The notes under the pieces are model-generated. The model had not been told where the DNA came from. It searched no databases and worked only from the letters and a program-made list of their open reading frames with translations. This document shows, piece after piece, positions 1 through 11,499 of a DNA stretch of 64,000 nucleotides. This stretch comes from Gymnopilus junonius. Its lineage: Eukaryota > Basidiomycota > Agaricomycetes > Agaricales > Galerinaceae. Where the stretch lies: the NCBI GenBank assembly GCA_015501075.1, contig JADNYJ010000008.1:372001-436000 (forward strand), given 5' to 3'. The position numbers and the translations under genes are program-made. Each line of letters begins with the position of its first letter. The stretch's first letter is position 1.

Positions 1-96
1 TTCTTCATGTCACCGTCCGTGTGACATTGCAGGTCTACTTAATCCGCCATCTTCAGGTACGTTCTCTTCACAAATAAGTAGTTAAAACTTCCTCAC

Positions 97-2508
97 ATGT
101 CTCAGGATAACCCTCACTCTGTTATCACTACCACTCCTGTTAAGCGACATCCCCTGAGAAACGTCAAATACCGAGCTGCTACTAAGCTCCCAGTCGCACG
201 TCGATTAGTGATGGAACACGTTGGTCTCAGCGTCGACCAAATCTCCGTGGACGATTTTGAGAAGTATGTCCTTCCGAAGATTCCTGCCGGTGTCGAAGTT
301 GAGGATGTTTTTCAACATCTTCTCCACACCATCGACCCGAAGAGCAAGCGGCCCCTCTTGGACTTAGAAAATGGATTTCTATCTATGACCAAGAACAGCG
401 ATAATCAGGGGGATCACGAGACGAAGTATTTTGCGCCTCTTAAAGAAATTCACAATCAAATCGTCAATGCTGCCCGTCATTTGTCGAAGACCTCAGTCCA
501 ACTTGAACCTATCTTGCAATATGTAGTTGGTGGTGATATGACACCGATATCTGACAGGAAATCTTCAAACCGTCCTGACGGGTACGAAACTATCATCCAA
601 GGCAACAAATTTCACTCTGGAGGACCTAATTACCAGTCTAAAAAGGTCAGTTGGCTAGACATCATCCGCAGCGACGAATATAAGAAGGACAATAAGCCCG
701 GTGACCTCTTCGATGTAGGTCTAAATGGTTTTCTACTGCCAAATTGCATTCGCCTGATTTCAAGTTGCGCAACTATCTTTTAGGACATCGCAAAAGTATG
801 CTGGAGTGCACACCATACCTTGCGGAATGACGCTAGACGTAGATTCACATATGGTTTAACAATTGAAGAGACGGACTCGAGGATGTGGTTCTTTGACCGC
901 CAAGCGATAATTACTTCGCAGTGCTTCAGCTACATGAAAGTATGTTTTCGCCCTAATCTTGGTGTATTGTGCGCTCAAAATTCTTCTAGGAACCAAAACG
1001 TTTCATTCACTTAGTTTTGTCTCTCTCATTTGCAGACCCAACCGACCTCGGATATGACCCAACAGTCAGACTCTACAAGAATATTCCTGAATCCGAATTC
1101 CAGTATGACATTGAATTTGGCGGGTCAACTTACCGTACTCTCGAGATACTCTCTAGCTTTCAAGCTGATACTATAAGGGGTCGCGCGACACGGGTCTTCA
1201 AAGCTCGGAAGGTCGTGAACGGCAAAGTCAATGAAAATGGCCCCTTTTATGTAATAAAGGACATATGGATGGACGATAACCGAGAAAGCGAAGGCAAAAT
1301 TTTGGAGAATGTTCTCCGCACCGTGCCTAAAGAATTCCACCCACATTTCTTGAATGTGATTGGACATGGCAATGTCGGAGTAAATGGAGTGGATGACAAC
1401 ACTTTTTTGGTCCACCTTCGTGGACTTGATGTCAAGGCCTCTCGCACTGGGTATCTGAAGACTTCCGACGATGATAGCATCGCACACGATGTGCACGTAA
1501 GCCGGGGATTGCCTCCTGAGGCGGATCTTCCTGACCGGTACCCCCAAGCGCAAAGCTTTACTTACTATCATAAGAACCATTATAGGATCATTTTTGACGA
1601 ATTTTGTACACCGCTTGAGGCAGTACGTGATTGGCCTACTATTTTTGGAGCGTTGAAGAAAACAGTTGAAGGTACAGAACATATCCTACCTGTCATATAA
1701 TTATGCATTCATTTCGCTTGACAGTTATCATTGCCATGTACGACAACGGTCAATGGGTTCATCGTGACTTAAGTACTGGAAACATCCTCCTTGTCAATGG
1801 GACTGACAATGTCAAACTCGGAGATCTGGAATTCGCCCAGCAAGTGGGCAAAGGTACACCACATGCAATGAGGACGGTACGTCGTTACTCGATCTTCTGC
1901 GAAAAATTTACCTTCTGAAAAATCGAGTCCAGGGTACACTTGCATTCATGTCAATTGAGGTGATGGCTACAGAATATGCCTTCCCCGAAGATAATGATGA
2001 CGATGACGATGACAATCCCTTCGAGAACTCGACAAAGATGTTAGATTTTGTTCACAATCCCTTGCATGACCTTGAATCTGTCTGGTGGATTTTCATGCGC
2101 TTTTTGTTTCGCTTCATACCTGAAGGCGAATACAAAAGGAAGGCTCTGGAGACTCAACTTTTCGAGTCAATGAAATTATTCTTCGATAGCGAGTCTCAGA
2201 TTGAGCGATATACAGCCTTCAGTAATCCAATAGGCTTCAAAACTCTCAAATACATTTTGGCCAATCAATTTTGCGCAAGGGAGTTGTTTCGTTTTGCGAG
2301 CCGCTTCCGAAGGCTGCTAGTCGAAGCATACAAAGAGGTAGAGAAGAACTTTTTTACTTCCGGAGTGTCGTACGACGGGCTCCCTGAGGCCTTCAGCCGT
2401 ATTCGTGAATTATTTCGAGAGGGAATTGAAGGACTCGACTCTTGCCGACCATTGGAACACCTTCAATCAAAGTACGATGACTTGGTGAAAATGCCAGCAG
2501 TAGACTAA
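97..2508 (+). CDS. FunK1-type fungal protein kinase, copy A
   Basis: Fungal-specific protein kinase (FunK1 family), probably a soluble Ser/Thr kinase of unknown substrate. The start is the first ATG of a long open exon (MSQDNPHSVITTTPVK). Further exons cover about 782-938, 1036-1690, 1725-1875 and 1934-2508, joined by introns of roughly 50-95 nt. Visible kinase parts are the VIKD.W motif with the ATP-binding Lys near 1250, the following Glu in SEGKIL, the catalytic loop WVHRDLSTGNIL near 1757-1792 (HRD with downstream Asn), and VKLGDLEFA in place of the usual DFG segment. The C-terminal lobe carries the family-typical HDLESVWWIFMRF. A related copy lies inverted at 14886-12382 and shares the same start, catalytic loop and DLE variant, so the gene is probably intact. 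Its substrate and regulation cannot be read from the sequence. Confidence 0.85.
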
Positions 2509-2783
2509 TTACCTGTCAGCCTTCAAGTCTGATGGTGATCGTCGCGAAGAGACCCCACCCCGCGACCAGTTGATAGCGTTGCCAAAGAGTAACTCTCGTC
2601 CAGTGCGAGACGGTATTTGTACTCATATTTAAACTCAATTTAAAATCCATCATGACTAAGCGAACATGGAATATAGAAAGAATCACTGACAAAATTAGGC
2701 AAGTGCCCATACATGCACAATGTTCAAGAGTGTGCTGTACTTGTGTTCATTGCCAGCAGCAACTGAGCCAAGACCCGAAAAAA
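2509..2783. other. Intergenic spacer after FunK1-A
   Basis: No coding region is recognisable. The last eight bases (2776-2783, CGAAAAAA) are the left copy of the target-site duplication of the adjoining transposon. Confidence 0.5.
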
Positions 2784-3578
2784 GGCTCACTTTCTATAGG
2801 TGTGGGCCCGCCTAATATTAAATAAAATTAAATAAATTAAATCGAAGAAGGGAGGGAAGAAATAAATAAATCACGCAGTGTCTATATAGGTGAAGGTCAT
2901 CTAGCATGCCGTGATTTGATGAAATCTGCAGGGGCCGAAAGCAGTCCATTTTTTCGAGGCGCGCTTCGCGCATTTAGGTACAAAATTGATCTGGTCCTTG
3001 ATTTGGGTAGGTCCGAGTAGCACATTATTTTTTCCTACCGCGCTTCGCGCGGCCTGCTCAATATGCATATGCACCAAGAACTGTGAATTGCATAGATGCC
3101 TTTCAAATACTCCAGGGTGGGGAGGAGAACAGGGTGGATTTTTGATTTATCTACCTCAAATGACCAGGATTATTTATTTTTCTAGCGCGCTTCGCGCGCC
3201 CTCCCCATCCTCTTTAAATGTTACCCAGATTAAAAAATTTATCTTATTTTTCAAGCTCTCCAGATGCCTTCCAGTCTTCGAAAGAATGTATGCAAAAGGG
3301 CCAGTTCATCACCTGACTGCGCTGACCTAATGAGTTTCCTTGTACAGTGGTGTTTATTGAGTGGCCTCCCGAGCTAAGGAAAAGGTCAAATATTCTAAAA
3401 TTTACCCCATGTTCGGGAATCAGGCTCATCTCACTGATTTATGCTCTGGTTCCGGACTTTCGTGCCCCAGAACATGTCGAAGTAGCCGCATTATTTGGCC
3501 GAGTTACTTTGTTTGTACATGATTATATTTTCAAACTCAGTTATATCGTATTTGGCCCACACCTATAGAAAGTGAGCC
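2784..3578. mobile_element. Non-autonomous TIR DNA transposon (MITE-like), 795 bp
   Basis: The ends are perfect 25-nt terminal inverted repeats: 2784-2808 begins GGCTCACTTTCTATAGG and 3554-3578 is its exact reverse complement. The element is flanked by identical 8-bp direct repeats CGAAAAAA at 2776-2783 and 3579-3586, the footprint of transposase-mediated insertion. No transposase reading frame is visible inside, so it must be mobilised in trans. Eight-base duplications are known for hAT and KDZ (Kyakuja-Dileera-Zisupton) superfamilies, and KDZ elements are abundant in agaricomycetes. The exact superfamily is inference. The perfect TIRs and target duplication suggest a fairly recent insertion. 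Confidence 0.88.
2959..3199. repeat. Three GCGC-TTCG-GCGC hairpin motifs inside the transposon
   Basis: Near-identical GC-rich palindromes with a TTCG loop occur at 2959-2971, 3038-3052 and 3185-3199, for example GCGCGCTTCGCGCGC. Each follows a short T-rich tract in otherwise AT-rich DNA. They can fold into very stable tetraloop hairpins in DNA or RNA. They may be subterminal transposase-binding repeats or internal duplications; the function is unknown. Confidence 0.75.
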
Positions 3579-3586
3579 CGAAAAAA

Positions 3587-4139
3587 TTATTGATTACGGT
3601 GCCTGAAGAGCGGCGGGCCGAGGGTGGCTGTGCACGTCGGGATGACTCAAGAGTCGATGTGGTTGCTCAAGGTTGGCTCGCCAATGTTGCCATTACCTGC
3701 TGTGGATCATATATCTCGGTATCTTATGAACTAAAGCTTTCCTGCGCCTCGTATGAAGAAAGCGCCAAAATTTGACCTGTCTTTTCAGAGTCTTCCTGTC
3801 TGTAAGTAACCTTCCAAGTTCCAAATTCCAATACCCTCTTACTCCTCGTTCATTTAGGAAGTAGAACGGTAGCTCATGATGTGAGAGATTCAATTTTTCT
3901 CCTCTGAAACTCTTCAGTGATCTCTTTCAAGACCAAAGCACTATGCTTCAAAAGAAGTTGCGCGACACCACATGAGCCTGGAGTGATAAGCCCAAAATAA
4001 ATATGAACGAAACAGCATATTCGGATGCTTATGAACGATTTAGCCCCACAATAAAGGCAGATGCTTGAGTTGACATACACGCCTGCCGTCCTACCTACTT
4101 GACGGTCTGTCCTCTGTCCTCTTTTGGCTTCAACCCTCC
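3587..4139. other. Intergenic region upstream of P450-A
   Basis: Nothing recognisable as a gene. The last part should hold the promoter of the P450 gene starting at 4140; no clear TATA box is seen. Confidence 0.4.
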
Positions 4140-6478
4140 ATGGCTCACCTCTCCAAGTTTGCATTTCATCCATCACTTTGGACCTACTTAATTCCTGGGC
4201 TCATTCTGGCTTTTCTCTACCTAAACTGCTAAGCTCATATCGTCGACTTCGAGCGCTACCTCCTGGACCGCGCGGTCTCCCTTTGCTCGGAAATGCCCTT
4301 CAAGTCCCGGAACAGATGCCTTGGTTCAAATTCGCAGAATGGGCAGAAGAATTTGACATGAAGTTCTCTTTATTCAATTCAACCTGCTTATGCAAAGGCC
4401 ACCCTTAGGTCCTATATTCTCTCTCAATCTGGCAGGTCATCCGACCATTGTCCTCAACACGTTTAAAGCAGCAGGCGACCTCCTTGGTGTGTTCTTATCC
4501 TTTCTTTCCCATGCTGCTTCATATAAATTGTATATGTACTCAACTTGCAACAGATCGCCGTTCGAATATCTATAGCGATCGGCCTCGATATGTTATGGCC
4601 GGAGAAATATTATCGGGAGGAATAGGCATTGCGTTCGCTCATTATGGAAGCACATTCCGAAAATTACGGCGCGCATCTCACGAAGGGTTCAGCACCCGTG
4701 CAGTTGAGAAGTACTGTTCTATACAAGCGAGGGAAGCAGCCTTTGCTACGGCGCAAATGCTAAAAACCCCAAAAACTTGGCAGAATCATATCCAGGGGTA
4801 CGCAATTTACACTTTATCACTTTGTTCTGTATGCCATTTTCAATGTTTCCTTAGCCTAAGTGCATCAGTTGTTTTGAGTGCGGTATATGGGTGGCCTCCG
4901 CTCACTGAAAAGGATGACCCCTGGGTCAAGAAAATTCATGCACTGAGCCCAAGGTTGTCGGAGGCAATGGTTCCGTGGGCATTTATAGTCGATGTTATTC
5001 CGCCTCTCAAGCATCTTCCACTCTGGATGGCAAAATGGAAAAGAGAGGGTCTAGAATGGCATCAGCAAATGTCCGAGACCTTGGAAGGTTTTAACAAGGG
5101 CGTTGAGGAGAAAATGGTTACTTTTCTTCGTAATAATCATCTTTACAGCAGGCTGACAGATATTATGCAGAGTATGGAACAGTCGCCTCAATGCTTTGTG
5201 GCTGAGCTCATAGAAAATAAAGATCGTCACGAACTAACGGATAAGGAAGCTGCCTGGCTTTCAGGGTTCCTTTTGTGATTCCTTTTCCTCATTCCAATTT
5301 TGTCTGGATAAAGAATACTGAAATCACTTCTAACAGCCTCGCTGGCGCAGAGACCGTAAGCCATTTTACTACTATTCTTATATTTCCGGCTTCTGTTAAC
5401 ATTTAGTATCAGACAGCGCAAACTTTGTTCTACTTTATTCAAGCTATGTTATTATACCCAGAGGTTATGCATAAAGCCCAAGAGGAACTTGACGACGTCG
5501 TAGGACGTGGAAGGGTCCCCACATTCGAAGACCAGAAGGATTTGCCTTACATTGAGGCCCTAGTCAAAGAGACACTTCGGTGGAGAACCCCTGCTCCGAT
5601 AAGTAAGTAGTATCAAGGCGATTTGGAAATATTTCGACTCTGAGTGCTGCTGCTTTCCCTACCTTTATTCTACTAGGCCTTCCGAGAAGCGTTACAGAGG
5701 TATTTCATGAACATGAGAGTCAAAGTTCTGGAACTCAGAATGAATGCCTAGGACGATTGGTACGAGGGCTACCTCATCTCAAAAGGTTTGTCGATTATCA
5801 CCTCGATCATCCTTCTACTTCGTAACGCCTTGATCAAGGAGCGACGGTTATCGCAAATGTATGGTGGGTGACTCCAAAGTATAAATCAAACGAGCACATT
5901 GACTATCTCATTCCTTTGCCCAGGGCTATGCATCGGTACGTTGTCCCAACAGCTAACATGGCTTTTCTCAAAATAAAACCCCGACTTGACAGGGACCGTG
6001 AACTATTCGACGATTTTGAAGATTTTCGACCGGATCGGTTCCTCGATGGAACACCAGACGATACTCACTCTATGGGTCATGCATCGTTTGGCTTTGGAAG
6101 ACGGTACGAATTATGTTCACTCCTCACTTGACGGTTTATGCAACGGCGGAGCATTATTTGACTGCTCTAGGGTCTGTGTTGGTCAGCACTTTGCTAACCA
6201 GATGATGTTCATAACTATCGCCACTGTCCTTTGGGCTATGAATATCGATAAGGCCTGTGATTCGGACGGAAACCCTATCAAGCCTAATCGGAATGCTTTT
6301 GTTGTAGCTGGGACCACACTGTTAGTAACATGATTTTCTGTGGCTGTAATTTTCGGGACATTGGTAACATCCTGTCAGTGGTGCTGCCCCATTCAAGTGC
6401 GGATTTTCTCCGCGCTTCCCAGATGTTTTGTCAGTAATTCAGAGGGAATTTCCTGAAGAGATAAGGTTGGATTCTTGA
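4140..6478 (+). pseudogene. Cytochrome P450, copy A (probably disrupted)
   Basis: Microsomal cytochrome P450 monooxygenase of an agaricomycete-expanded type. The ATG at 4140 opens a membrane anchor (MAHLSKFAFHPSLW..) that meets a stop at 4230-4232, while the proline hinge PPGPRGLPLLGN continues in another frame, so a base is missing or added near 4215-4245. At 4356 the 5' splice site that reads GTAAGA in the sister gene reads ACATGA, removing the first intron donor. The rest is well preserved: DRRSNIYSDRPRYV, WPPLTEKDDPW, I-helix LAGAETTAQTL (after splicing), K-helix ETLRWR, PERF-like RPDRFLDG and heme loop FGFGRRVCVGQ with the Cys ligand. The C-terminus ends at 6478. It lies tail to tail with P450-B, 127 bp apart. 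It is either a young pseudogene or a functional gene damaged by assembly errors; the lost donor favours a pseudogene. Confidence 0.75.
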
Positions 6479-6605
6479 AGGGCTCTGTTTGTAGTATTTC
6501 TTCGTTTAACTAAACTCGCATAGTATAAGCCAATCATCTCCTCTAATATATATCTTTCCGAATCGATTTGCGAAATGAAAGGATGTTGGAATAACCTTCC
6601 CTTAA

Positions 6606-8910
6606 CTAATCGGCCAACCTTGCTTTCAAAATAGATAGAGCATCTGGGAAGCGGGCCGAAAATTTGCACGGGAAGGGTGCTGGACCTCTGGTGGATGACA
6701 GATGGGATTGACAATCATCAAACTCAAAACAAGATAATCCCACGTACACGGCGATCCCAGCTTCAACAAAATCGTGCTTAGAAGGAATGATAGGTTTTCC
6801 GCCCGAATCCAGAGCCTTCTCGATATTCGAAGCCCATAAAATAGTGACGACAGTCATGTACAGCATCTGGTTTGCAAAATCGTTGCCTACACAGATCCTG
6901 AGGAAGGCAATCGATACAAGCGTTAGATAATCAGACCTCTTCAAGGCGATGCTTACCGCTTTCCAAAGCCAAAAGAGGTATGGCCAGCAGAGCGAGTATA
7001 TTCTGGAATCCCATCAAGGAATCGATCTGGTCGGAAGTCATCGAAGTCCAGGAATATTTTACTGTCCCTGTCAAGTCGATGATTCATCTTTGAAATTTTT
7101 ATGTCAGGTGGGTATAAACAACCTATTCATTGCCCTGAGCAAAATAATTAGGGTGATATCCTTGTTCAGTTACAAGTCGCATACCAAATATTTGAAATAA
7201 CCGTTGCTCCTAGTACAGAGGATGTATAAAAGAAATATTTCGATCCGAATAAATAACATACCTTTTGGGATGAGATACCCATCATACCAGTGGTCCTAAA
7301 CATGAAGGTTCGATCAGATTCAAGACAAACAATATGATGAGTCAATGGATCTTTATACCTCTGTGGCGTTTCTTGGGACACCTTGGTGAGAAACGCCATA
7401 CAATGCAATGGTTGTCAATGTCATTTACCCAGCTTCAAGTCTCATTGACACATACCCATTGGTGCAGGGGGCCTCCATCGCAATGTCTCTCTGACGACAG
7501 CCTCAATGTAAGGCAATTTCTTCTGGTCCTCAAACGTAGGAATCCTTCCTCGTCCGACAACGTCGTCTAGTTCAGCCTGCGCTTTGCGCATGACGTTGGG
7601 GTACAGGATCATAGCAAGGATAAAATAGAGCAAGGTTTGTGCCAACTTATATAAAATCAATGATAGCCAAAGGAAGTGCATATTAAAGCAACTCACGGCT
7701 TCTGGACCTGCCAGACTGTTTAAGGGTGAGTACCGCAGCTAAAGAAGGATGGGCAATATCAGTTACAAAATGATGCCTGCAAGCCAGGCAGCTTCCTTGT
7801 CCGTTAGTTCATGGCGACCTTTGGTTGTGATGAGATCCGAAACGAAGCACTCAGGTGATTGGCCTTTAAGCTTGGGGAAATTGTGAATGCCTGCATGACA
7901 AATAAGAAAATGAAGTAGAAATTCACCATTTTCGTTTCGACCTCCGCGTTGAAACCTTCCAGCACCTTCATGATGTGCTGATGCCATTTAATACCCTCTC
8001 GTTTCCACTTCGCCGCCCATGGAGGAAGATATTCTAGGGCTGGAATAATGTCAACTAAATAGGCTCCAGGAACGACTCCCTCTGTTATCTTTGCGCCCAT
8101 CGCGTGAATTTCTTCGACAAGAGGCCCATCCTTGTCGATCAGTGGAGGCCAGCCATACACCGTACTCAGAATGACCGAGGCACATGCACTGTAGAACTCA
8201 ATAATTACTATACCACTAGGTGACTAGGAAAAATATATCTATATGCACCGATTAATATGGCTCACCCAAGCATCGGGAGAATTCAGGGTTTGAAAAGTCG
8301 CCAAGGCTACTTCTCTGGTGAGGATATGTTGATATTTCTCAATTGCACGACTGTTTAGTCCTTCGTGAGATGCACGCCGCAATTTTCGCAATTTGCTGCC
8401 GTGTCGAGCGAACACTATGGCCATTCCCCGGACAAAATTTCCCCAGATATGATAAATCGAGGTCGATCACTGTATATATCTGAACGTCGATCTGTGTACA
8501 TTCAGAGAGTATCAATAAAACATGTTTATAAATGAAGAGTAAGAAGCAAACCAACCAGATCATGCGCCGCTTTGAACATATTGACGACAATGATAGGGTG
8601 GCCTGCCATGTTGAGGGAAAAGATGGGACCTGTGTATAAACTCGGCATTTAGGGACGAGTTCAATTAGGGAAAAGAAGAATTCTTACCAAACTCTTCCGC
8701 CCATTTCGTAAATTTAAACCATGGCATTTTCACTGGGACTTGAAATGCATTTCCGAAGATGGGGAAACCAGCAGGGCCAGGAGGTAACGCAGAAAGTCGA
8801 GGGTAGCGATTGAGCACCTTCCGGATGATAAGAGGAACCAGAATGACTCCAAGGAGCCAGTATATTGAAGTTTCAGGATATTTGAAGTGAAGGGGCTGCA
8901 CATTTGACAT
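6606..8910 (-). CDS. Cytochrome P450, copy B (one apparent frameshift)
   Basis: Paralogue of P450-A on the opposite strand. The start at 8910 gives MSNVQPLHFKYPETS followed by a hydrophobic anchor and hinge PPGPAGFPIFGN. Exons encode GPIFSLNMAGHP, DRRSDIYSDRPRF, YGWPPLIDKDGP, ETLRWRPPAPMG, RPDRFLDGIP, heme loop FGFGKR-ICVGN with the Cys ligand, and a C-terminus ending ILKARLAD at 6606. Two oddities: the run of four G at 8426-8429 (minus sense) is one base short, so SGEILSG and MAIVFARHGS fall in different frames; and the I-helix reads AGPEALAQTL, without the Thr kept in copy A (AGAETTAQTL). The frameshift is in a homopolymer and may be a sequencing error. The substrate is unknown. It is divergent from LCB1. 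Confidence 0.75.
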
Positions 8911-9242
8911 GATAGGGAACTGGAAGCTGACGAGCAGATAGCCATCAAGGTTAGATATGCTTTTATACCATGGCTTTCTATTTTGATGATGTGCCTCGTG
9001 AACACGGCGCCAAACCGCTGGTAATGTGTCTGTCCCTGTCCAACTGTTTGGCGCTTCCTTTCTTATCTTTCGGATCGTAAGCATTCTTGTACCAAGCCTT
9101 AGAATATCCTTCAATTTTCCCTGTCCTTGTCAAAAGGAAGAAGCTATGTGGATGACAAGTCATAAGCCAGTCCAGGGTCCTGAGTTCGGAAGTTTGAACG
9201 TTTACGATTAGCCTGGTGGTGGCAGGTGGTAGCGCGGTCGAC

Positions 9243-9425
9243 CAAGGGGGTGCCGGAAACTGAAAAAAGACCCTATCTCAAAAGTTAGTGTAACGACCAC
9301 AAAACGTCTAATATCTCCCTCAGTTTTTATTTTGACACACTGAAACCTTCAGAAATCGATTTCCCATCCCCATTTACCCCCATTTTCGACATTGGGTCTT
9401 TTTTTCAGTTTCCGGCACCCCCTTG
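9243..9425. mobile_element. Short MITE with 31-32 nt TIRs and 8-bp target duplication
   Basis: A 183-bp element. Its left end (9243-9273) starts CAAGGGGGTGCCGGAAAC and its right end (9394-9425) is the reverse complement except for one extra T in the poly-T run. It is bordered by identical octamers CGGTCGAC at 9235-9242 and 9426-9433. The middle is AT-rich and non-coding. The CA-initial TIR with an 8-bp duplication resembles hAT-type MITEs. It sits in the shared upstream region between P450-B (minus) and LCB1 (plus), so it could carry or disturb regulatory sites. Confidence 0.87.
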
Positions 9426-9610
9426 CGGTCGACCTCTTGCGTTTTGGCGTTCGTCGGCCGGCCGGCCTTACATACATTTATTACGTAAAAAAGTCGGTCT
9501 TATCCGCTAGACGATATTTCTTGTAACGAACCTTCACGACAATCAGCTGGTCGAACCGCAGTCTTCGTCGTCCTCGACGTGAACAGCGCAGAGCTGGCTA
9601 ATTTTCCGAA

Positions 9611-11455
9611 ATGAACACGACCTCCACGACCTTGGCGCCGCTCTTCTCGTTCTTGGAGTACTCCTTGACGACAGCTCAGACAACGTTCGACAAACTCCCT
9701 GGCTCGGCTGTTGTTTTGCGATACGTCAAGAGCTCGCACCAGAATGACCCTGGACGAACGTTATTGGAACTTATTCTCTTTTTGTTTGCTATTCGTACGC
9801 TTTTGCAATCTCGGACACGTGCGGATAGGAACGGAAAACATTTCATTCAGTTCAGTGACAAGGTGTGTCCACCGATGTTGTGAGACTATATACACATTTT
9901 AACACGAAATTTATGTAGGAAATAGACGAACTCGTAGATGAATGGGTTCCCGAACCATTGGAGCTACCTCTGACGCAGAGCGAAGTGTCTGACCTGGCTG
10001 CAGTTCCTGTCATCACTGGACCAAATGGCCCCAAACCTAAATTGGCTGCTACTGGAAAAACGGTGACCAACCTTGCCAGCCTCAACTTTGCTGGTCTGGC
10101 TGGCAATGAACACATCAAACAACGTGCTGTCGAAACGCTGCGCAAGTATGGTCTCGGTAGCTGTGGTCCTCCTGGATTCTACGGCACCTTAGGTATGTTT
10201 GCAACCAGCTTTCCCTCCTTTTTTTTTCCTCACTCGCAGCTTAGACGTTCATATGGATCTGGAACATGACATCGCCGACTTCTTAGGCACAGAGGCCGCC
10301 ATTCTGTACTCTCAGGGTTTCTCGACCATCTCCTCGGTCATTCCGGCGTTTTGCAAACGTGGTGACATAATTGTGGCTGACCGCGCGGTCAACTTCGCCA
10401 TTCAGAAGGGTATCCAGATCTCCCGTTCCACTGTGCGCTGGTACAACCATAACGACCTGAACAGCCTGGAAGAGGTTCTTAATAACATTGAGAAAGAGAG
10501 GAAGAAACGCCGTGGACCTTTGACACGTCGGTTCATCATCACTGAAGGTATCTTCCAGAAGGATGGGGTCATGGTCGATTTGCCTAAGCTTGTCAGTGAT
10601 TCTGTGTATATTTTTTCTATTCCTTGTTTGCTGACTCACGACGGGCTTTCAGATTGAGCTCAAGTACCAGTTCAAATATCGTCTCATTTTAGACGAGAGC
10701 TATTCCTTTGGTGTCGTTGGCCGAACAGGTCGCGGTTTAACTGAGTTATACAATGTTCCAGTGAGTCTACTTTGATATTTTCCACATGCAATGTCTTAAT
10801 ACCTCTCCACAAGGCTGCCAAGGTCGACATGCTCCTTGGCTCCTGCGCCATCGGCCTAGGCTCCTGCGGAGGCTTTTGCGCCGGCTCACAAATCGTCATC
10901 GACCACCAGCGTATCAATGGACCTTCCTTCGTGTTCTCTGCATCCATGCCCGCCCTCCTCGCCGTCAGTGCATCGGAGGGCATCAACATCTTGCGCAACA
11001 CTCCCTCCATCTTCGAGACGCTTCAAGAGAACGTCCGCGCGGCACGCGCCATCCTTGATCGGATCGACTCCATCATTATCCCTTCGCATCCCGCCTCTCC
11101 TGTTATCCACATCTATGTTCGCCCTCTACCCTCTGCTGGCCTATTGTCAGCATCTGTGTCGACTTCCTCCTATCTCAGTGCGTCCGTGCATCACGCCACG
11201 TTCCCCTCGGCGAAAGACGCGATGAAGCACGCTGAGTATGAAGCTGAAGAGAGGTTGTTACAGGAGGTCGTGGAAGACTGCTTGGCGCAGGGAGTCATGT
11301 TGACCCGTGCTAAGAGATTGAAGGGGCAGGAGCTTTCGGAGCCCAGGCCAAGCATTCGGTTGGCTCTTACTAGTGCATTGACGAAGAAGGAGACGGAAAA
11401 GGCTGTAGGCGTGTTGAAGAGTGTATTGGTCAAGGTTTTGAGCAGGAGGCGGTGA
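9611..11455 (+). CDS. LCB1: Serine palmitoyltransferase subunit 1 (LCB1)
   Basis: Regulatory/structural subunit of serine palmitoyltransferase, which condenses serine and palmitoyl-CoA in the first step of sphingolipid synthesis at the ER. Five exons (9611-9862, 9919-10192, 10245-10591, about 10653-10760, 10814-11455) give about 540 aa. An N-terminal hydrophobic helix ([15 protein letters not shown]) precedes the alpha-oxoamine synthase fold: [56 protein letters not shown]. Where the catalytic partner LCB2 has the PLP-binding lysine, this protein has [14 protein letters not shown] with no lysine, as expected for LCB1, which works only as a heterodimer. Start, splice sites and stop are all consistent. 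A 183-bp MITE lies about 190 bp upstream. Confidence 0.95.
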
Positions 11456-11499
11456 GTGGTCTGAAGAGTCTCTTATCTCTGCTGGGCTTTTCGGACGGG

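Noticed and set aside
1125..1682. 185-codon open frame on the minus strand opposite FunK1-A
   Set aside because: It is antisense to the conserved kinase exon and has no domain; a shadow frame.
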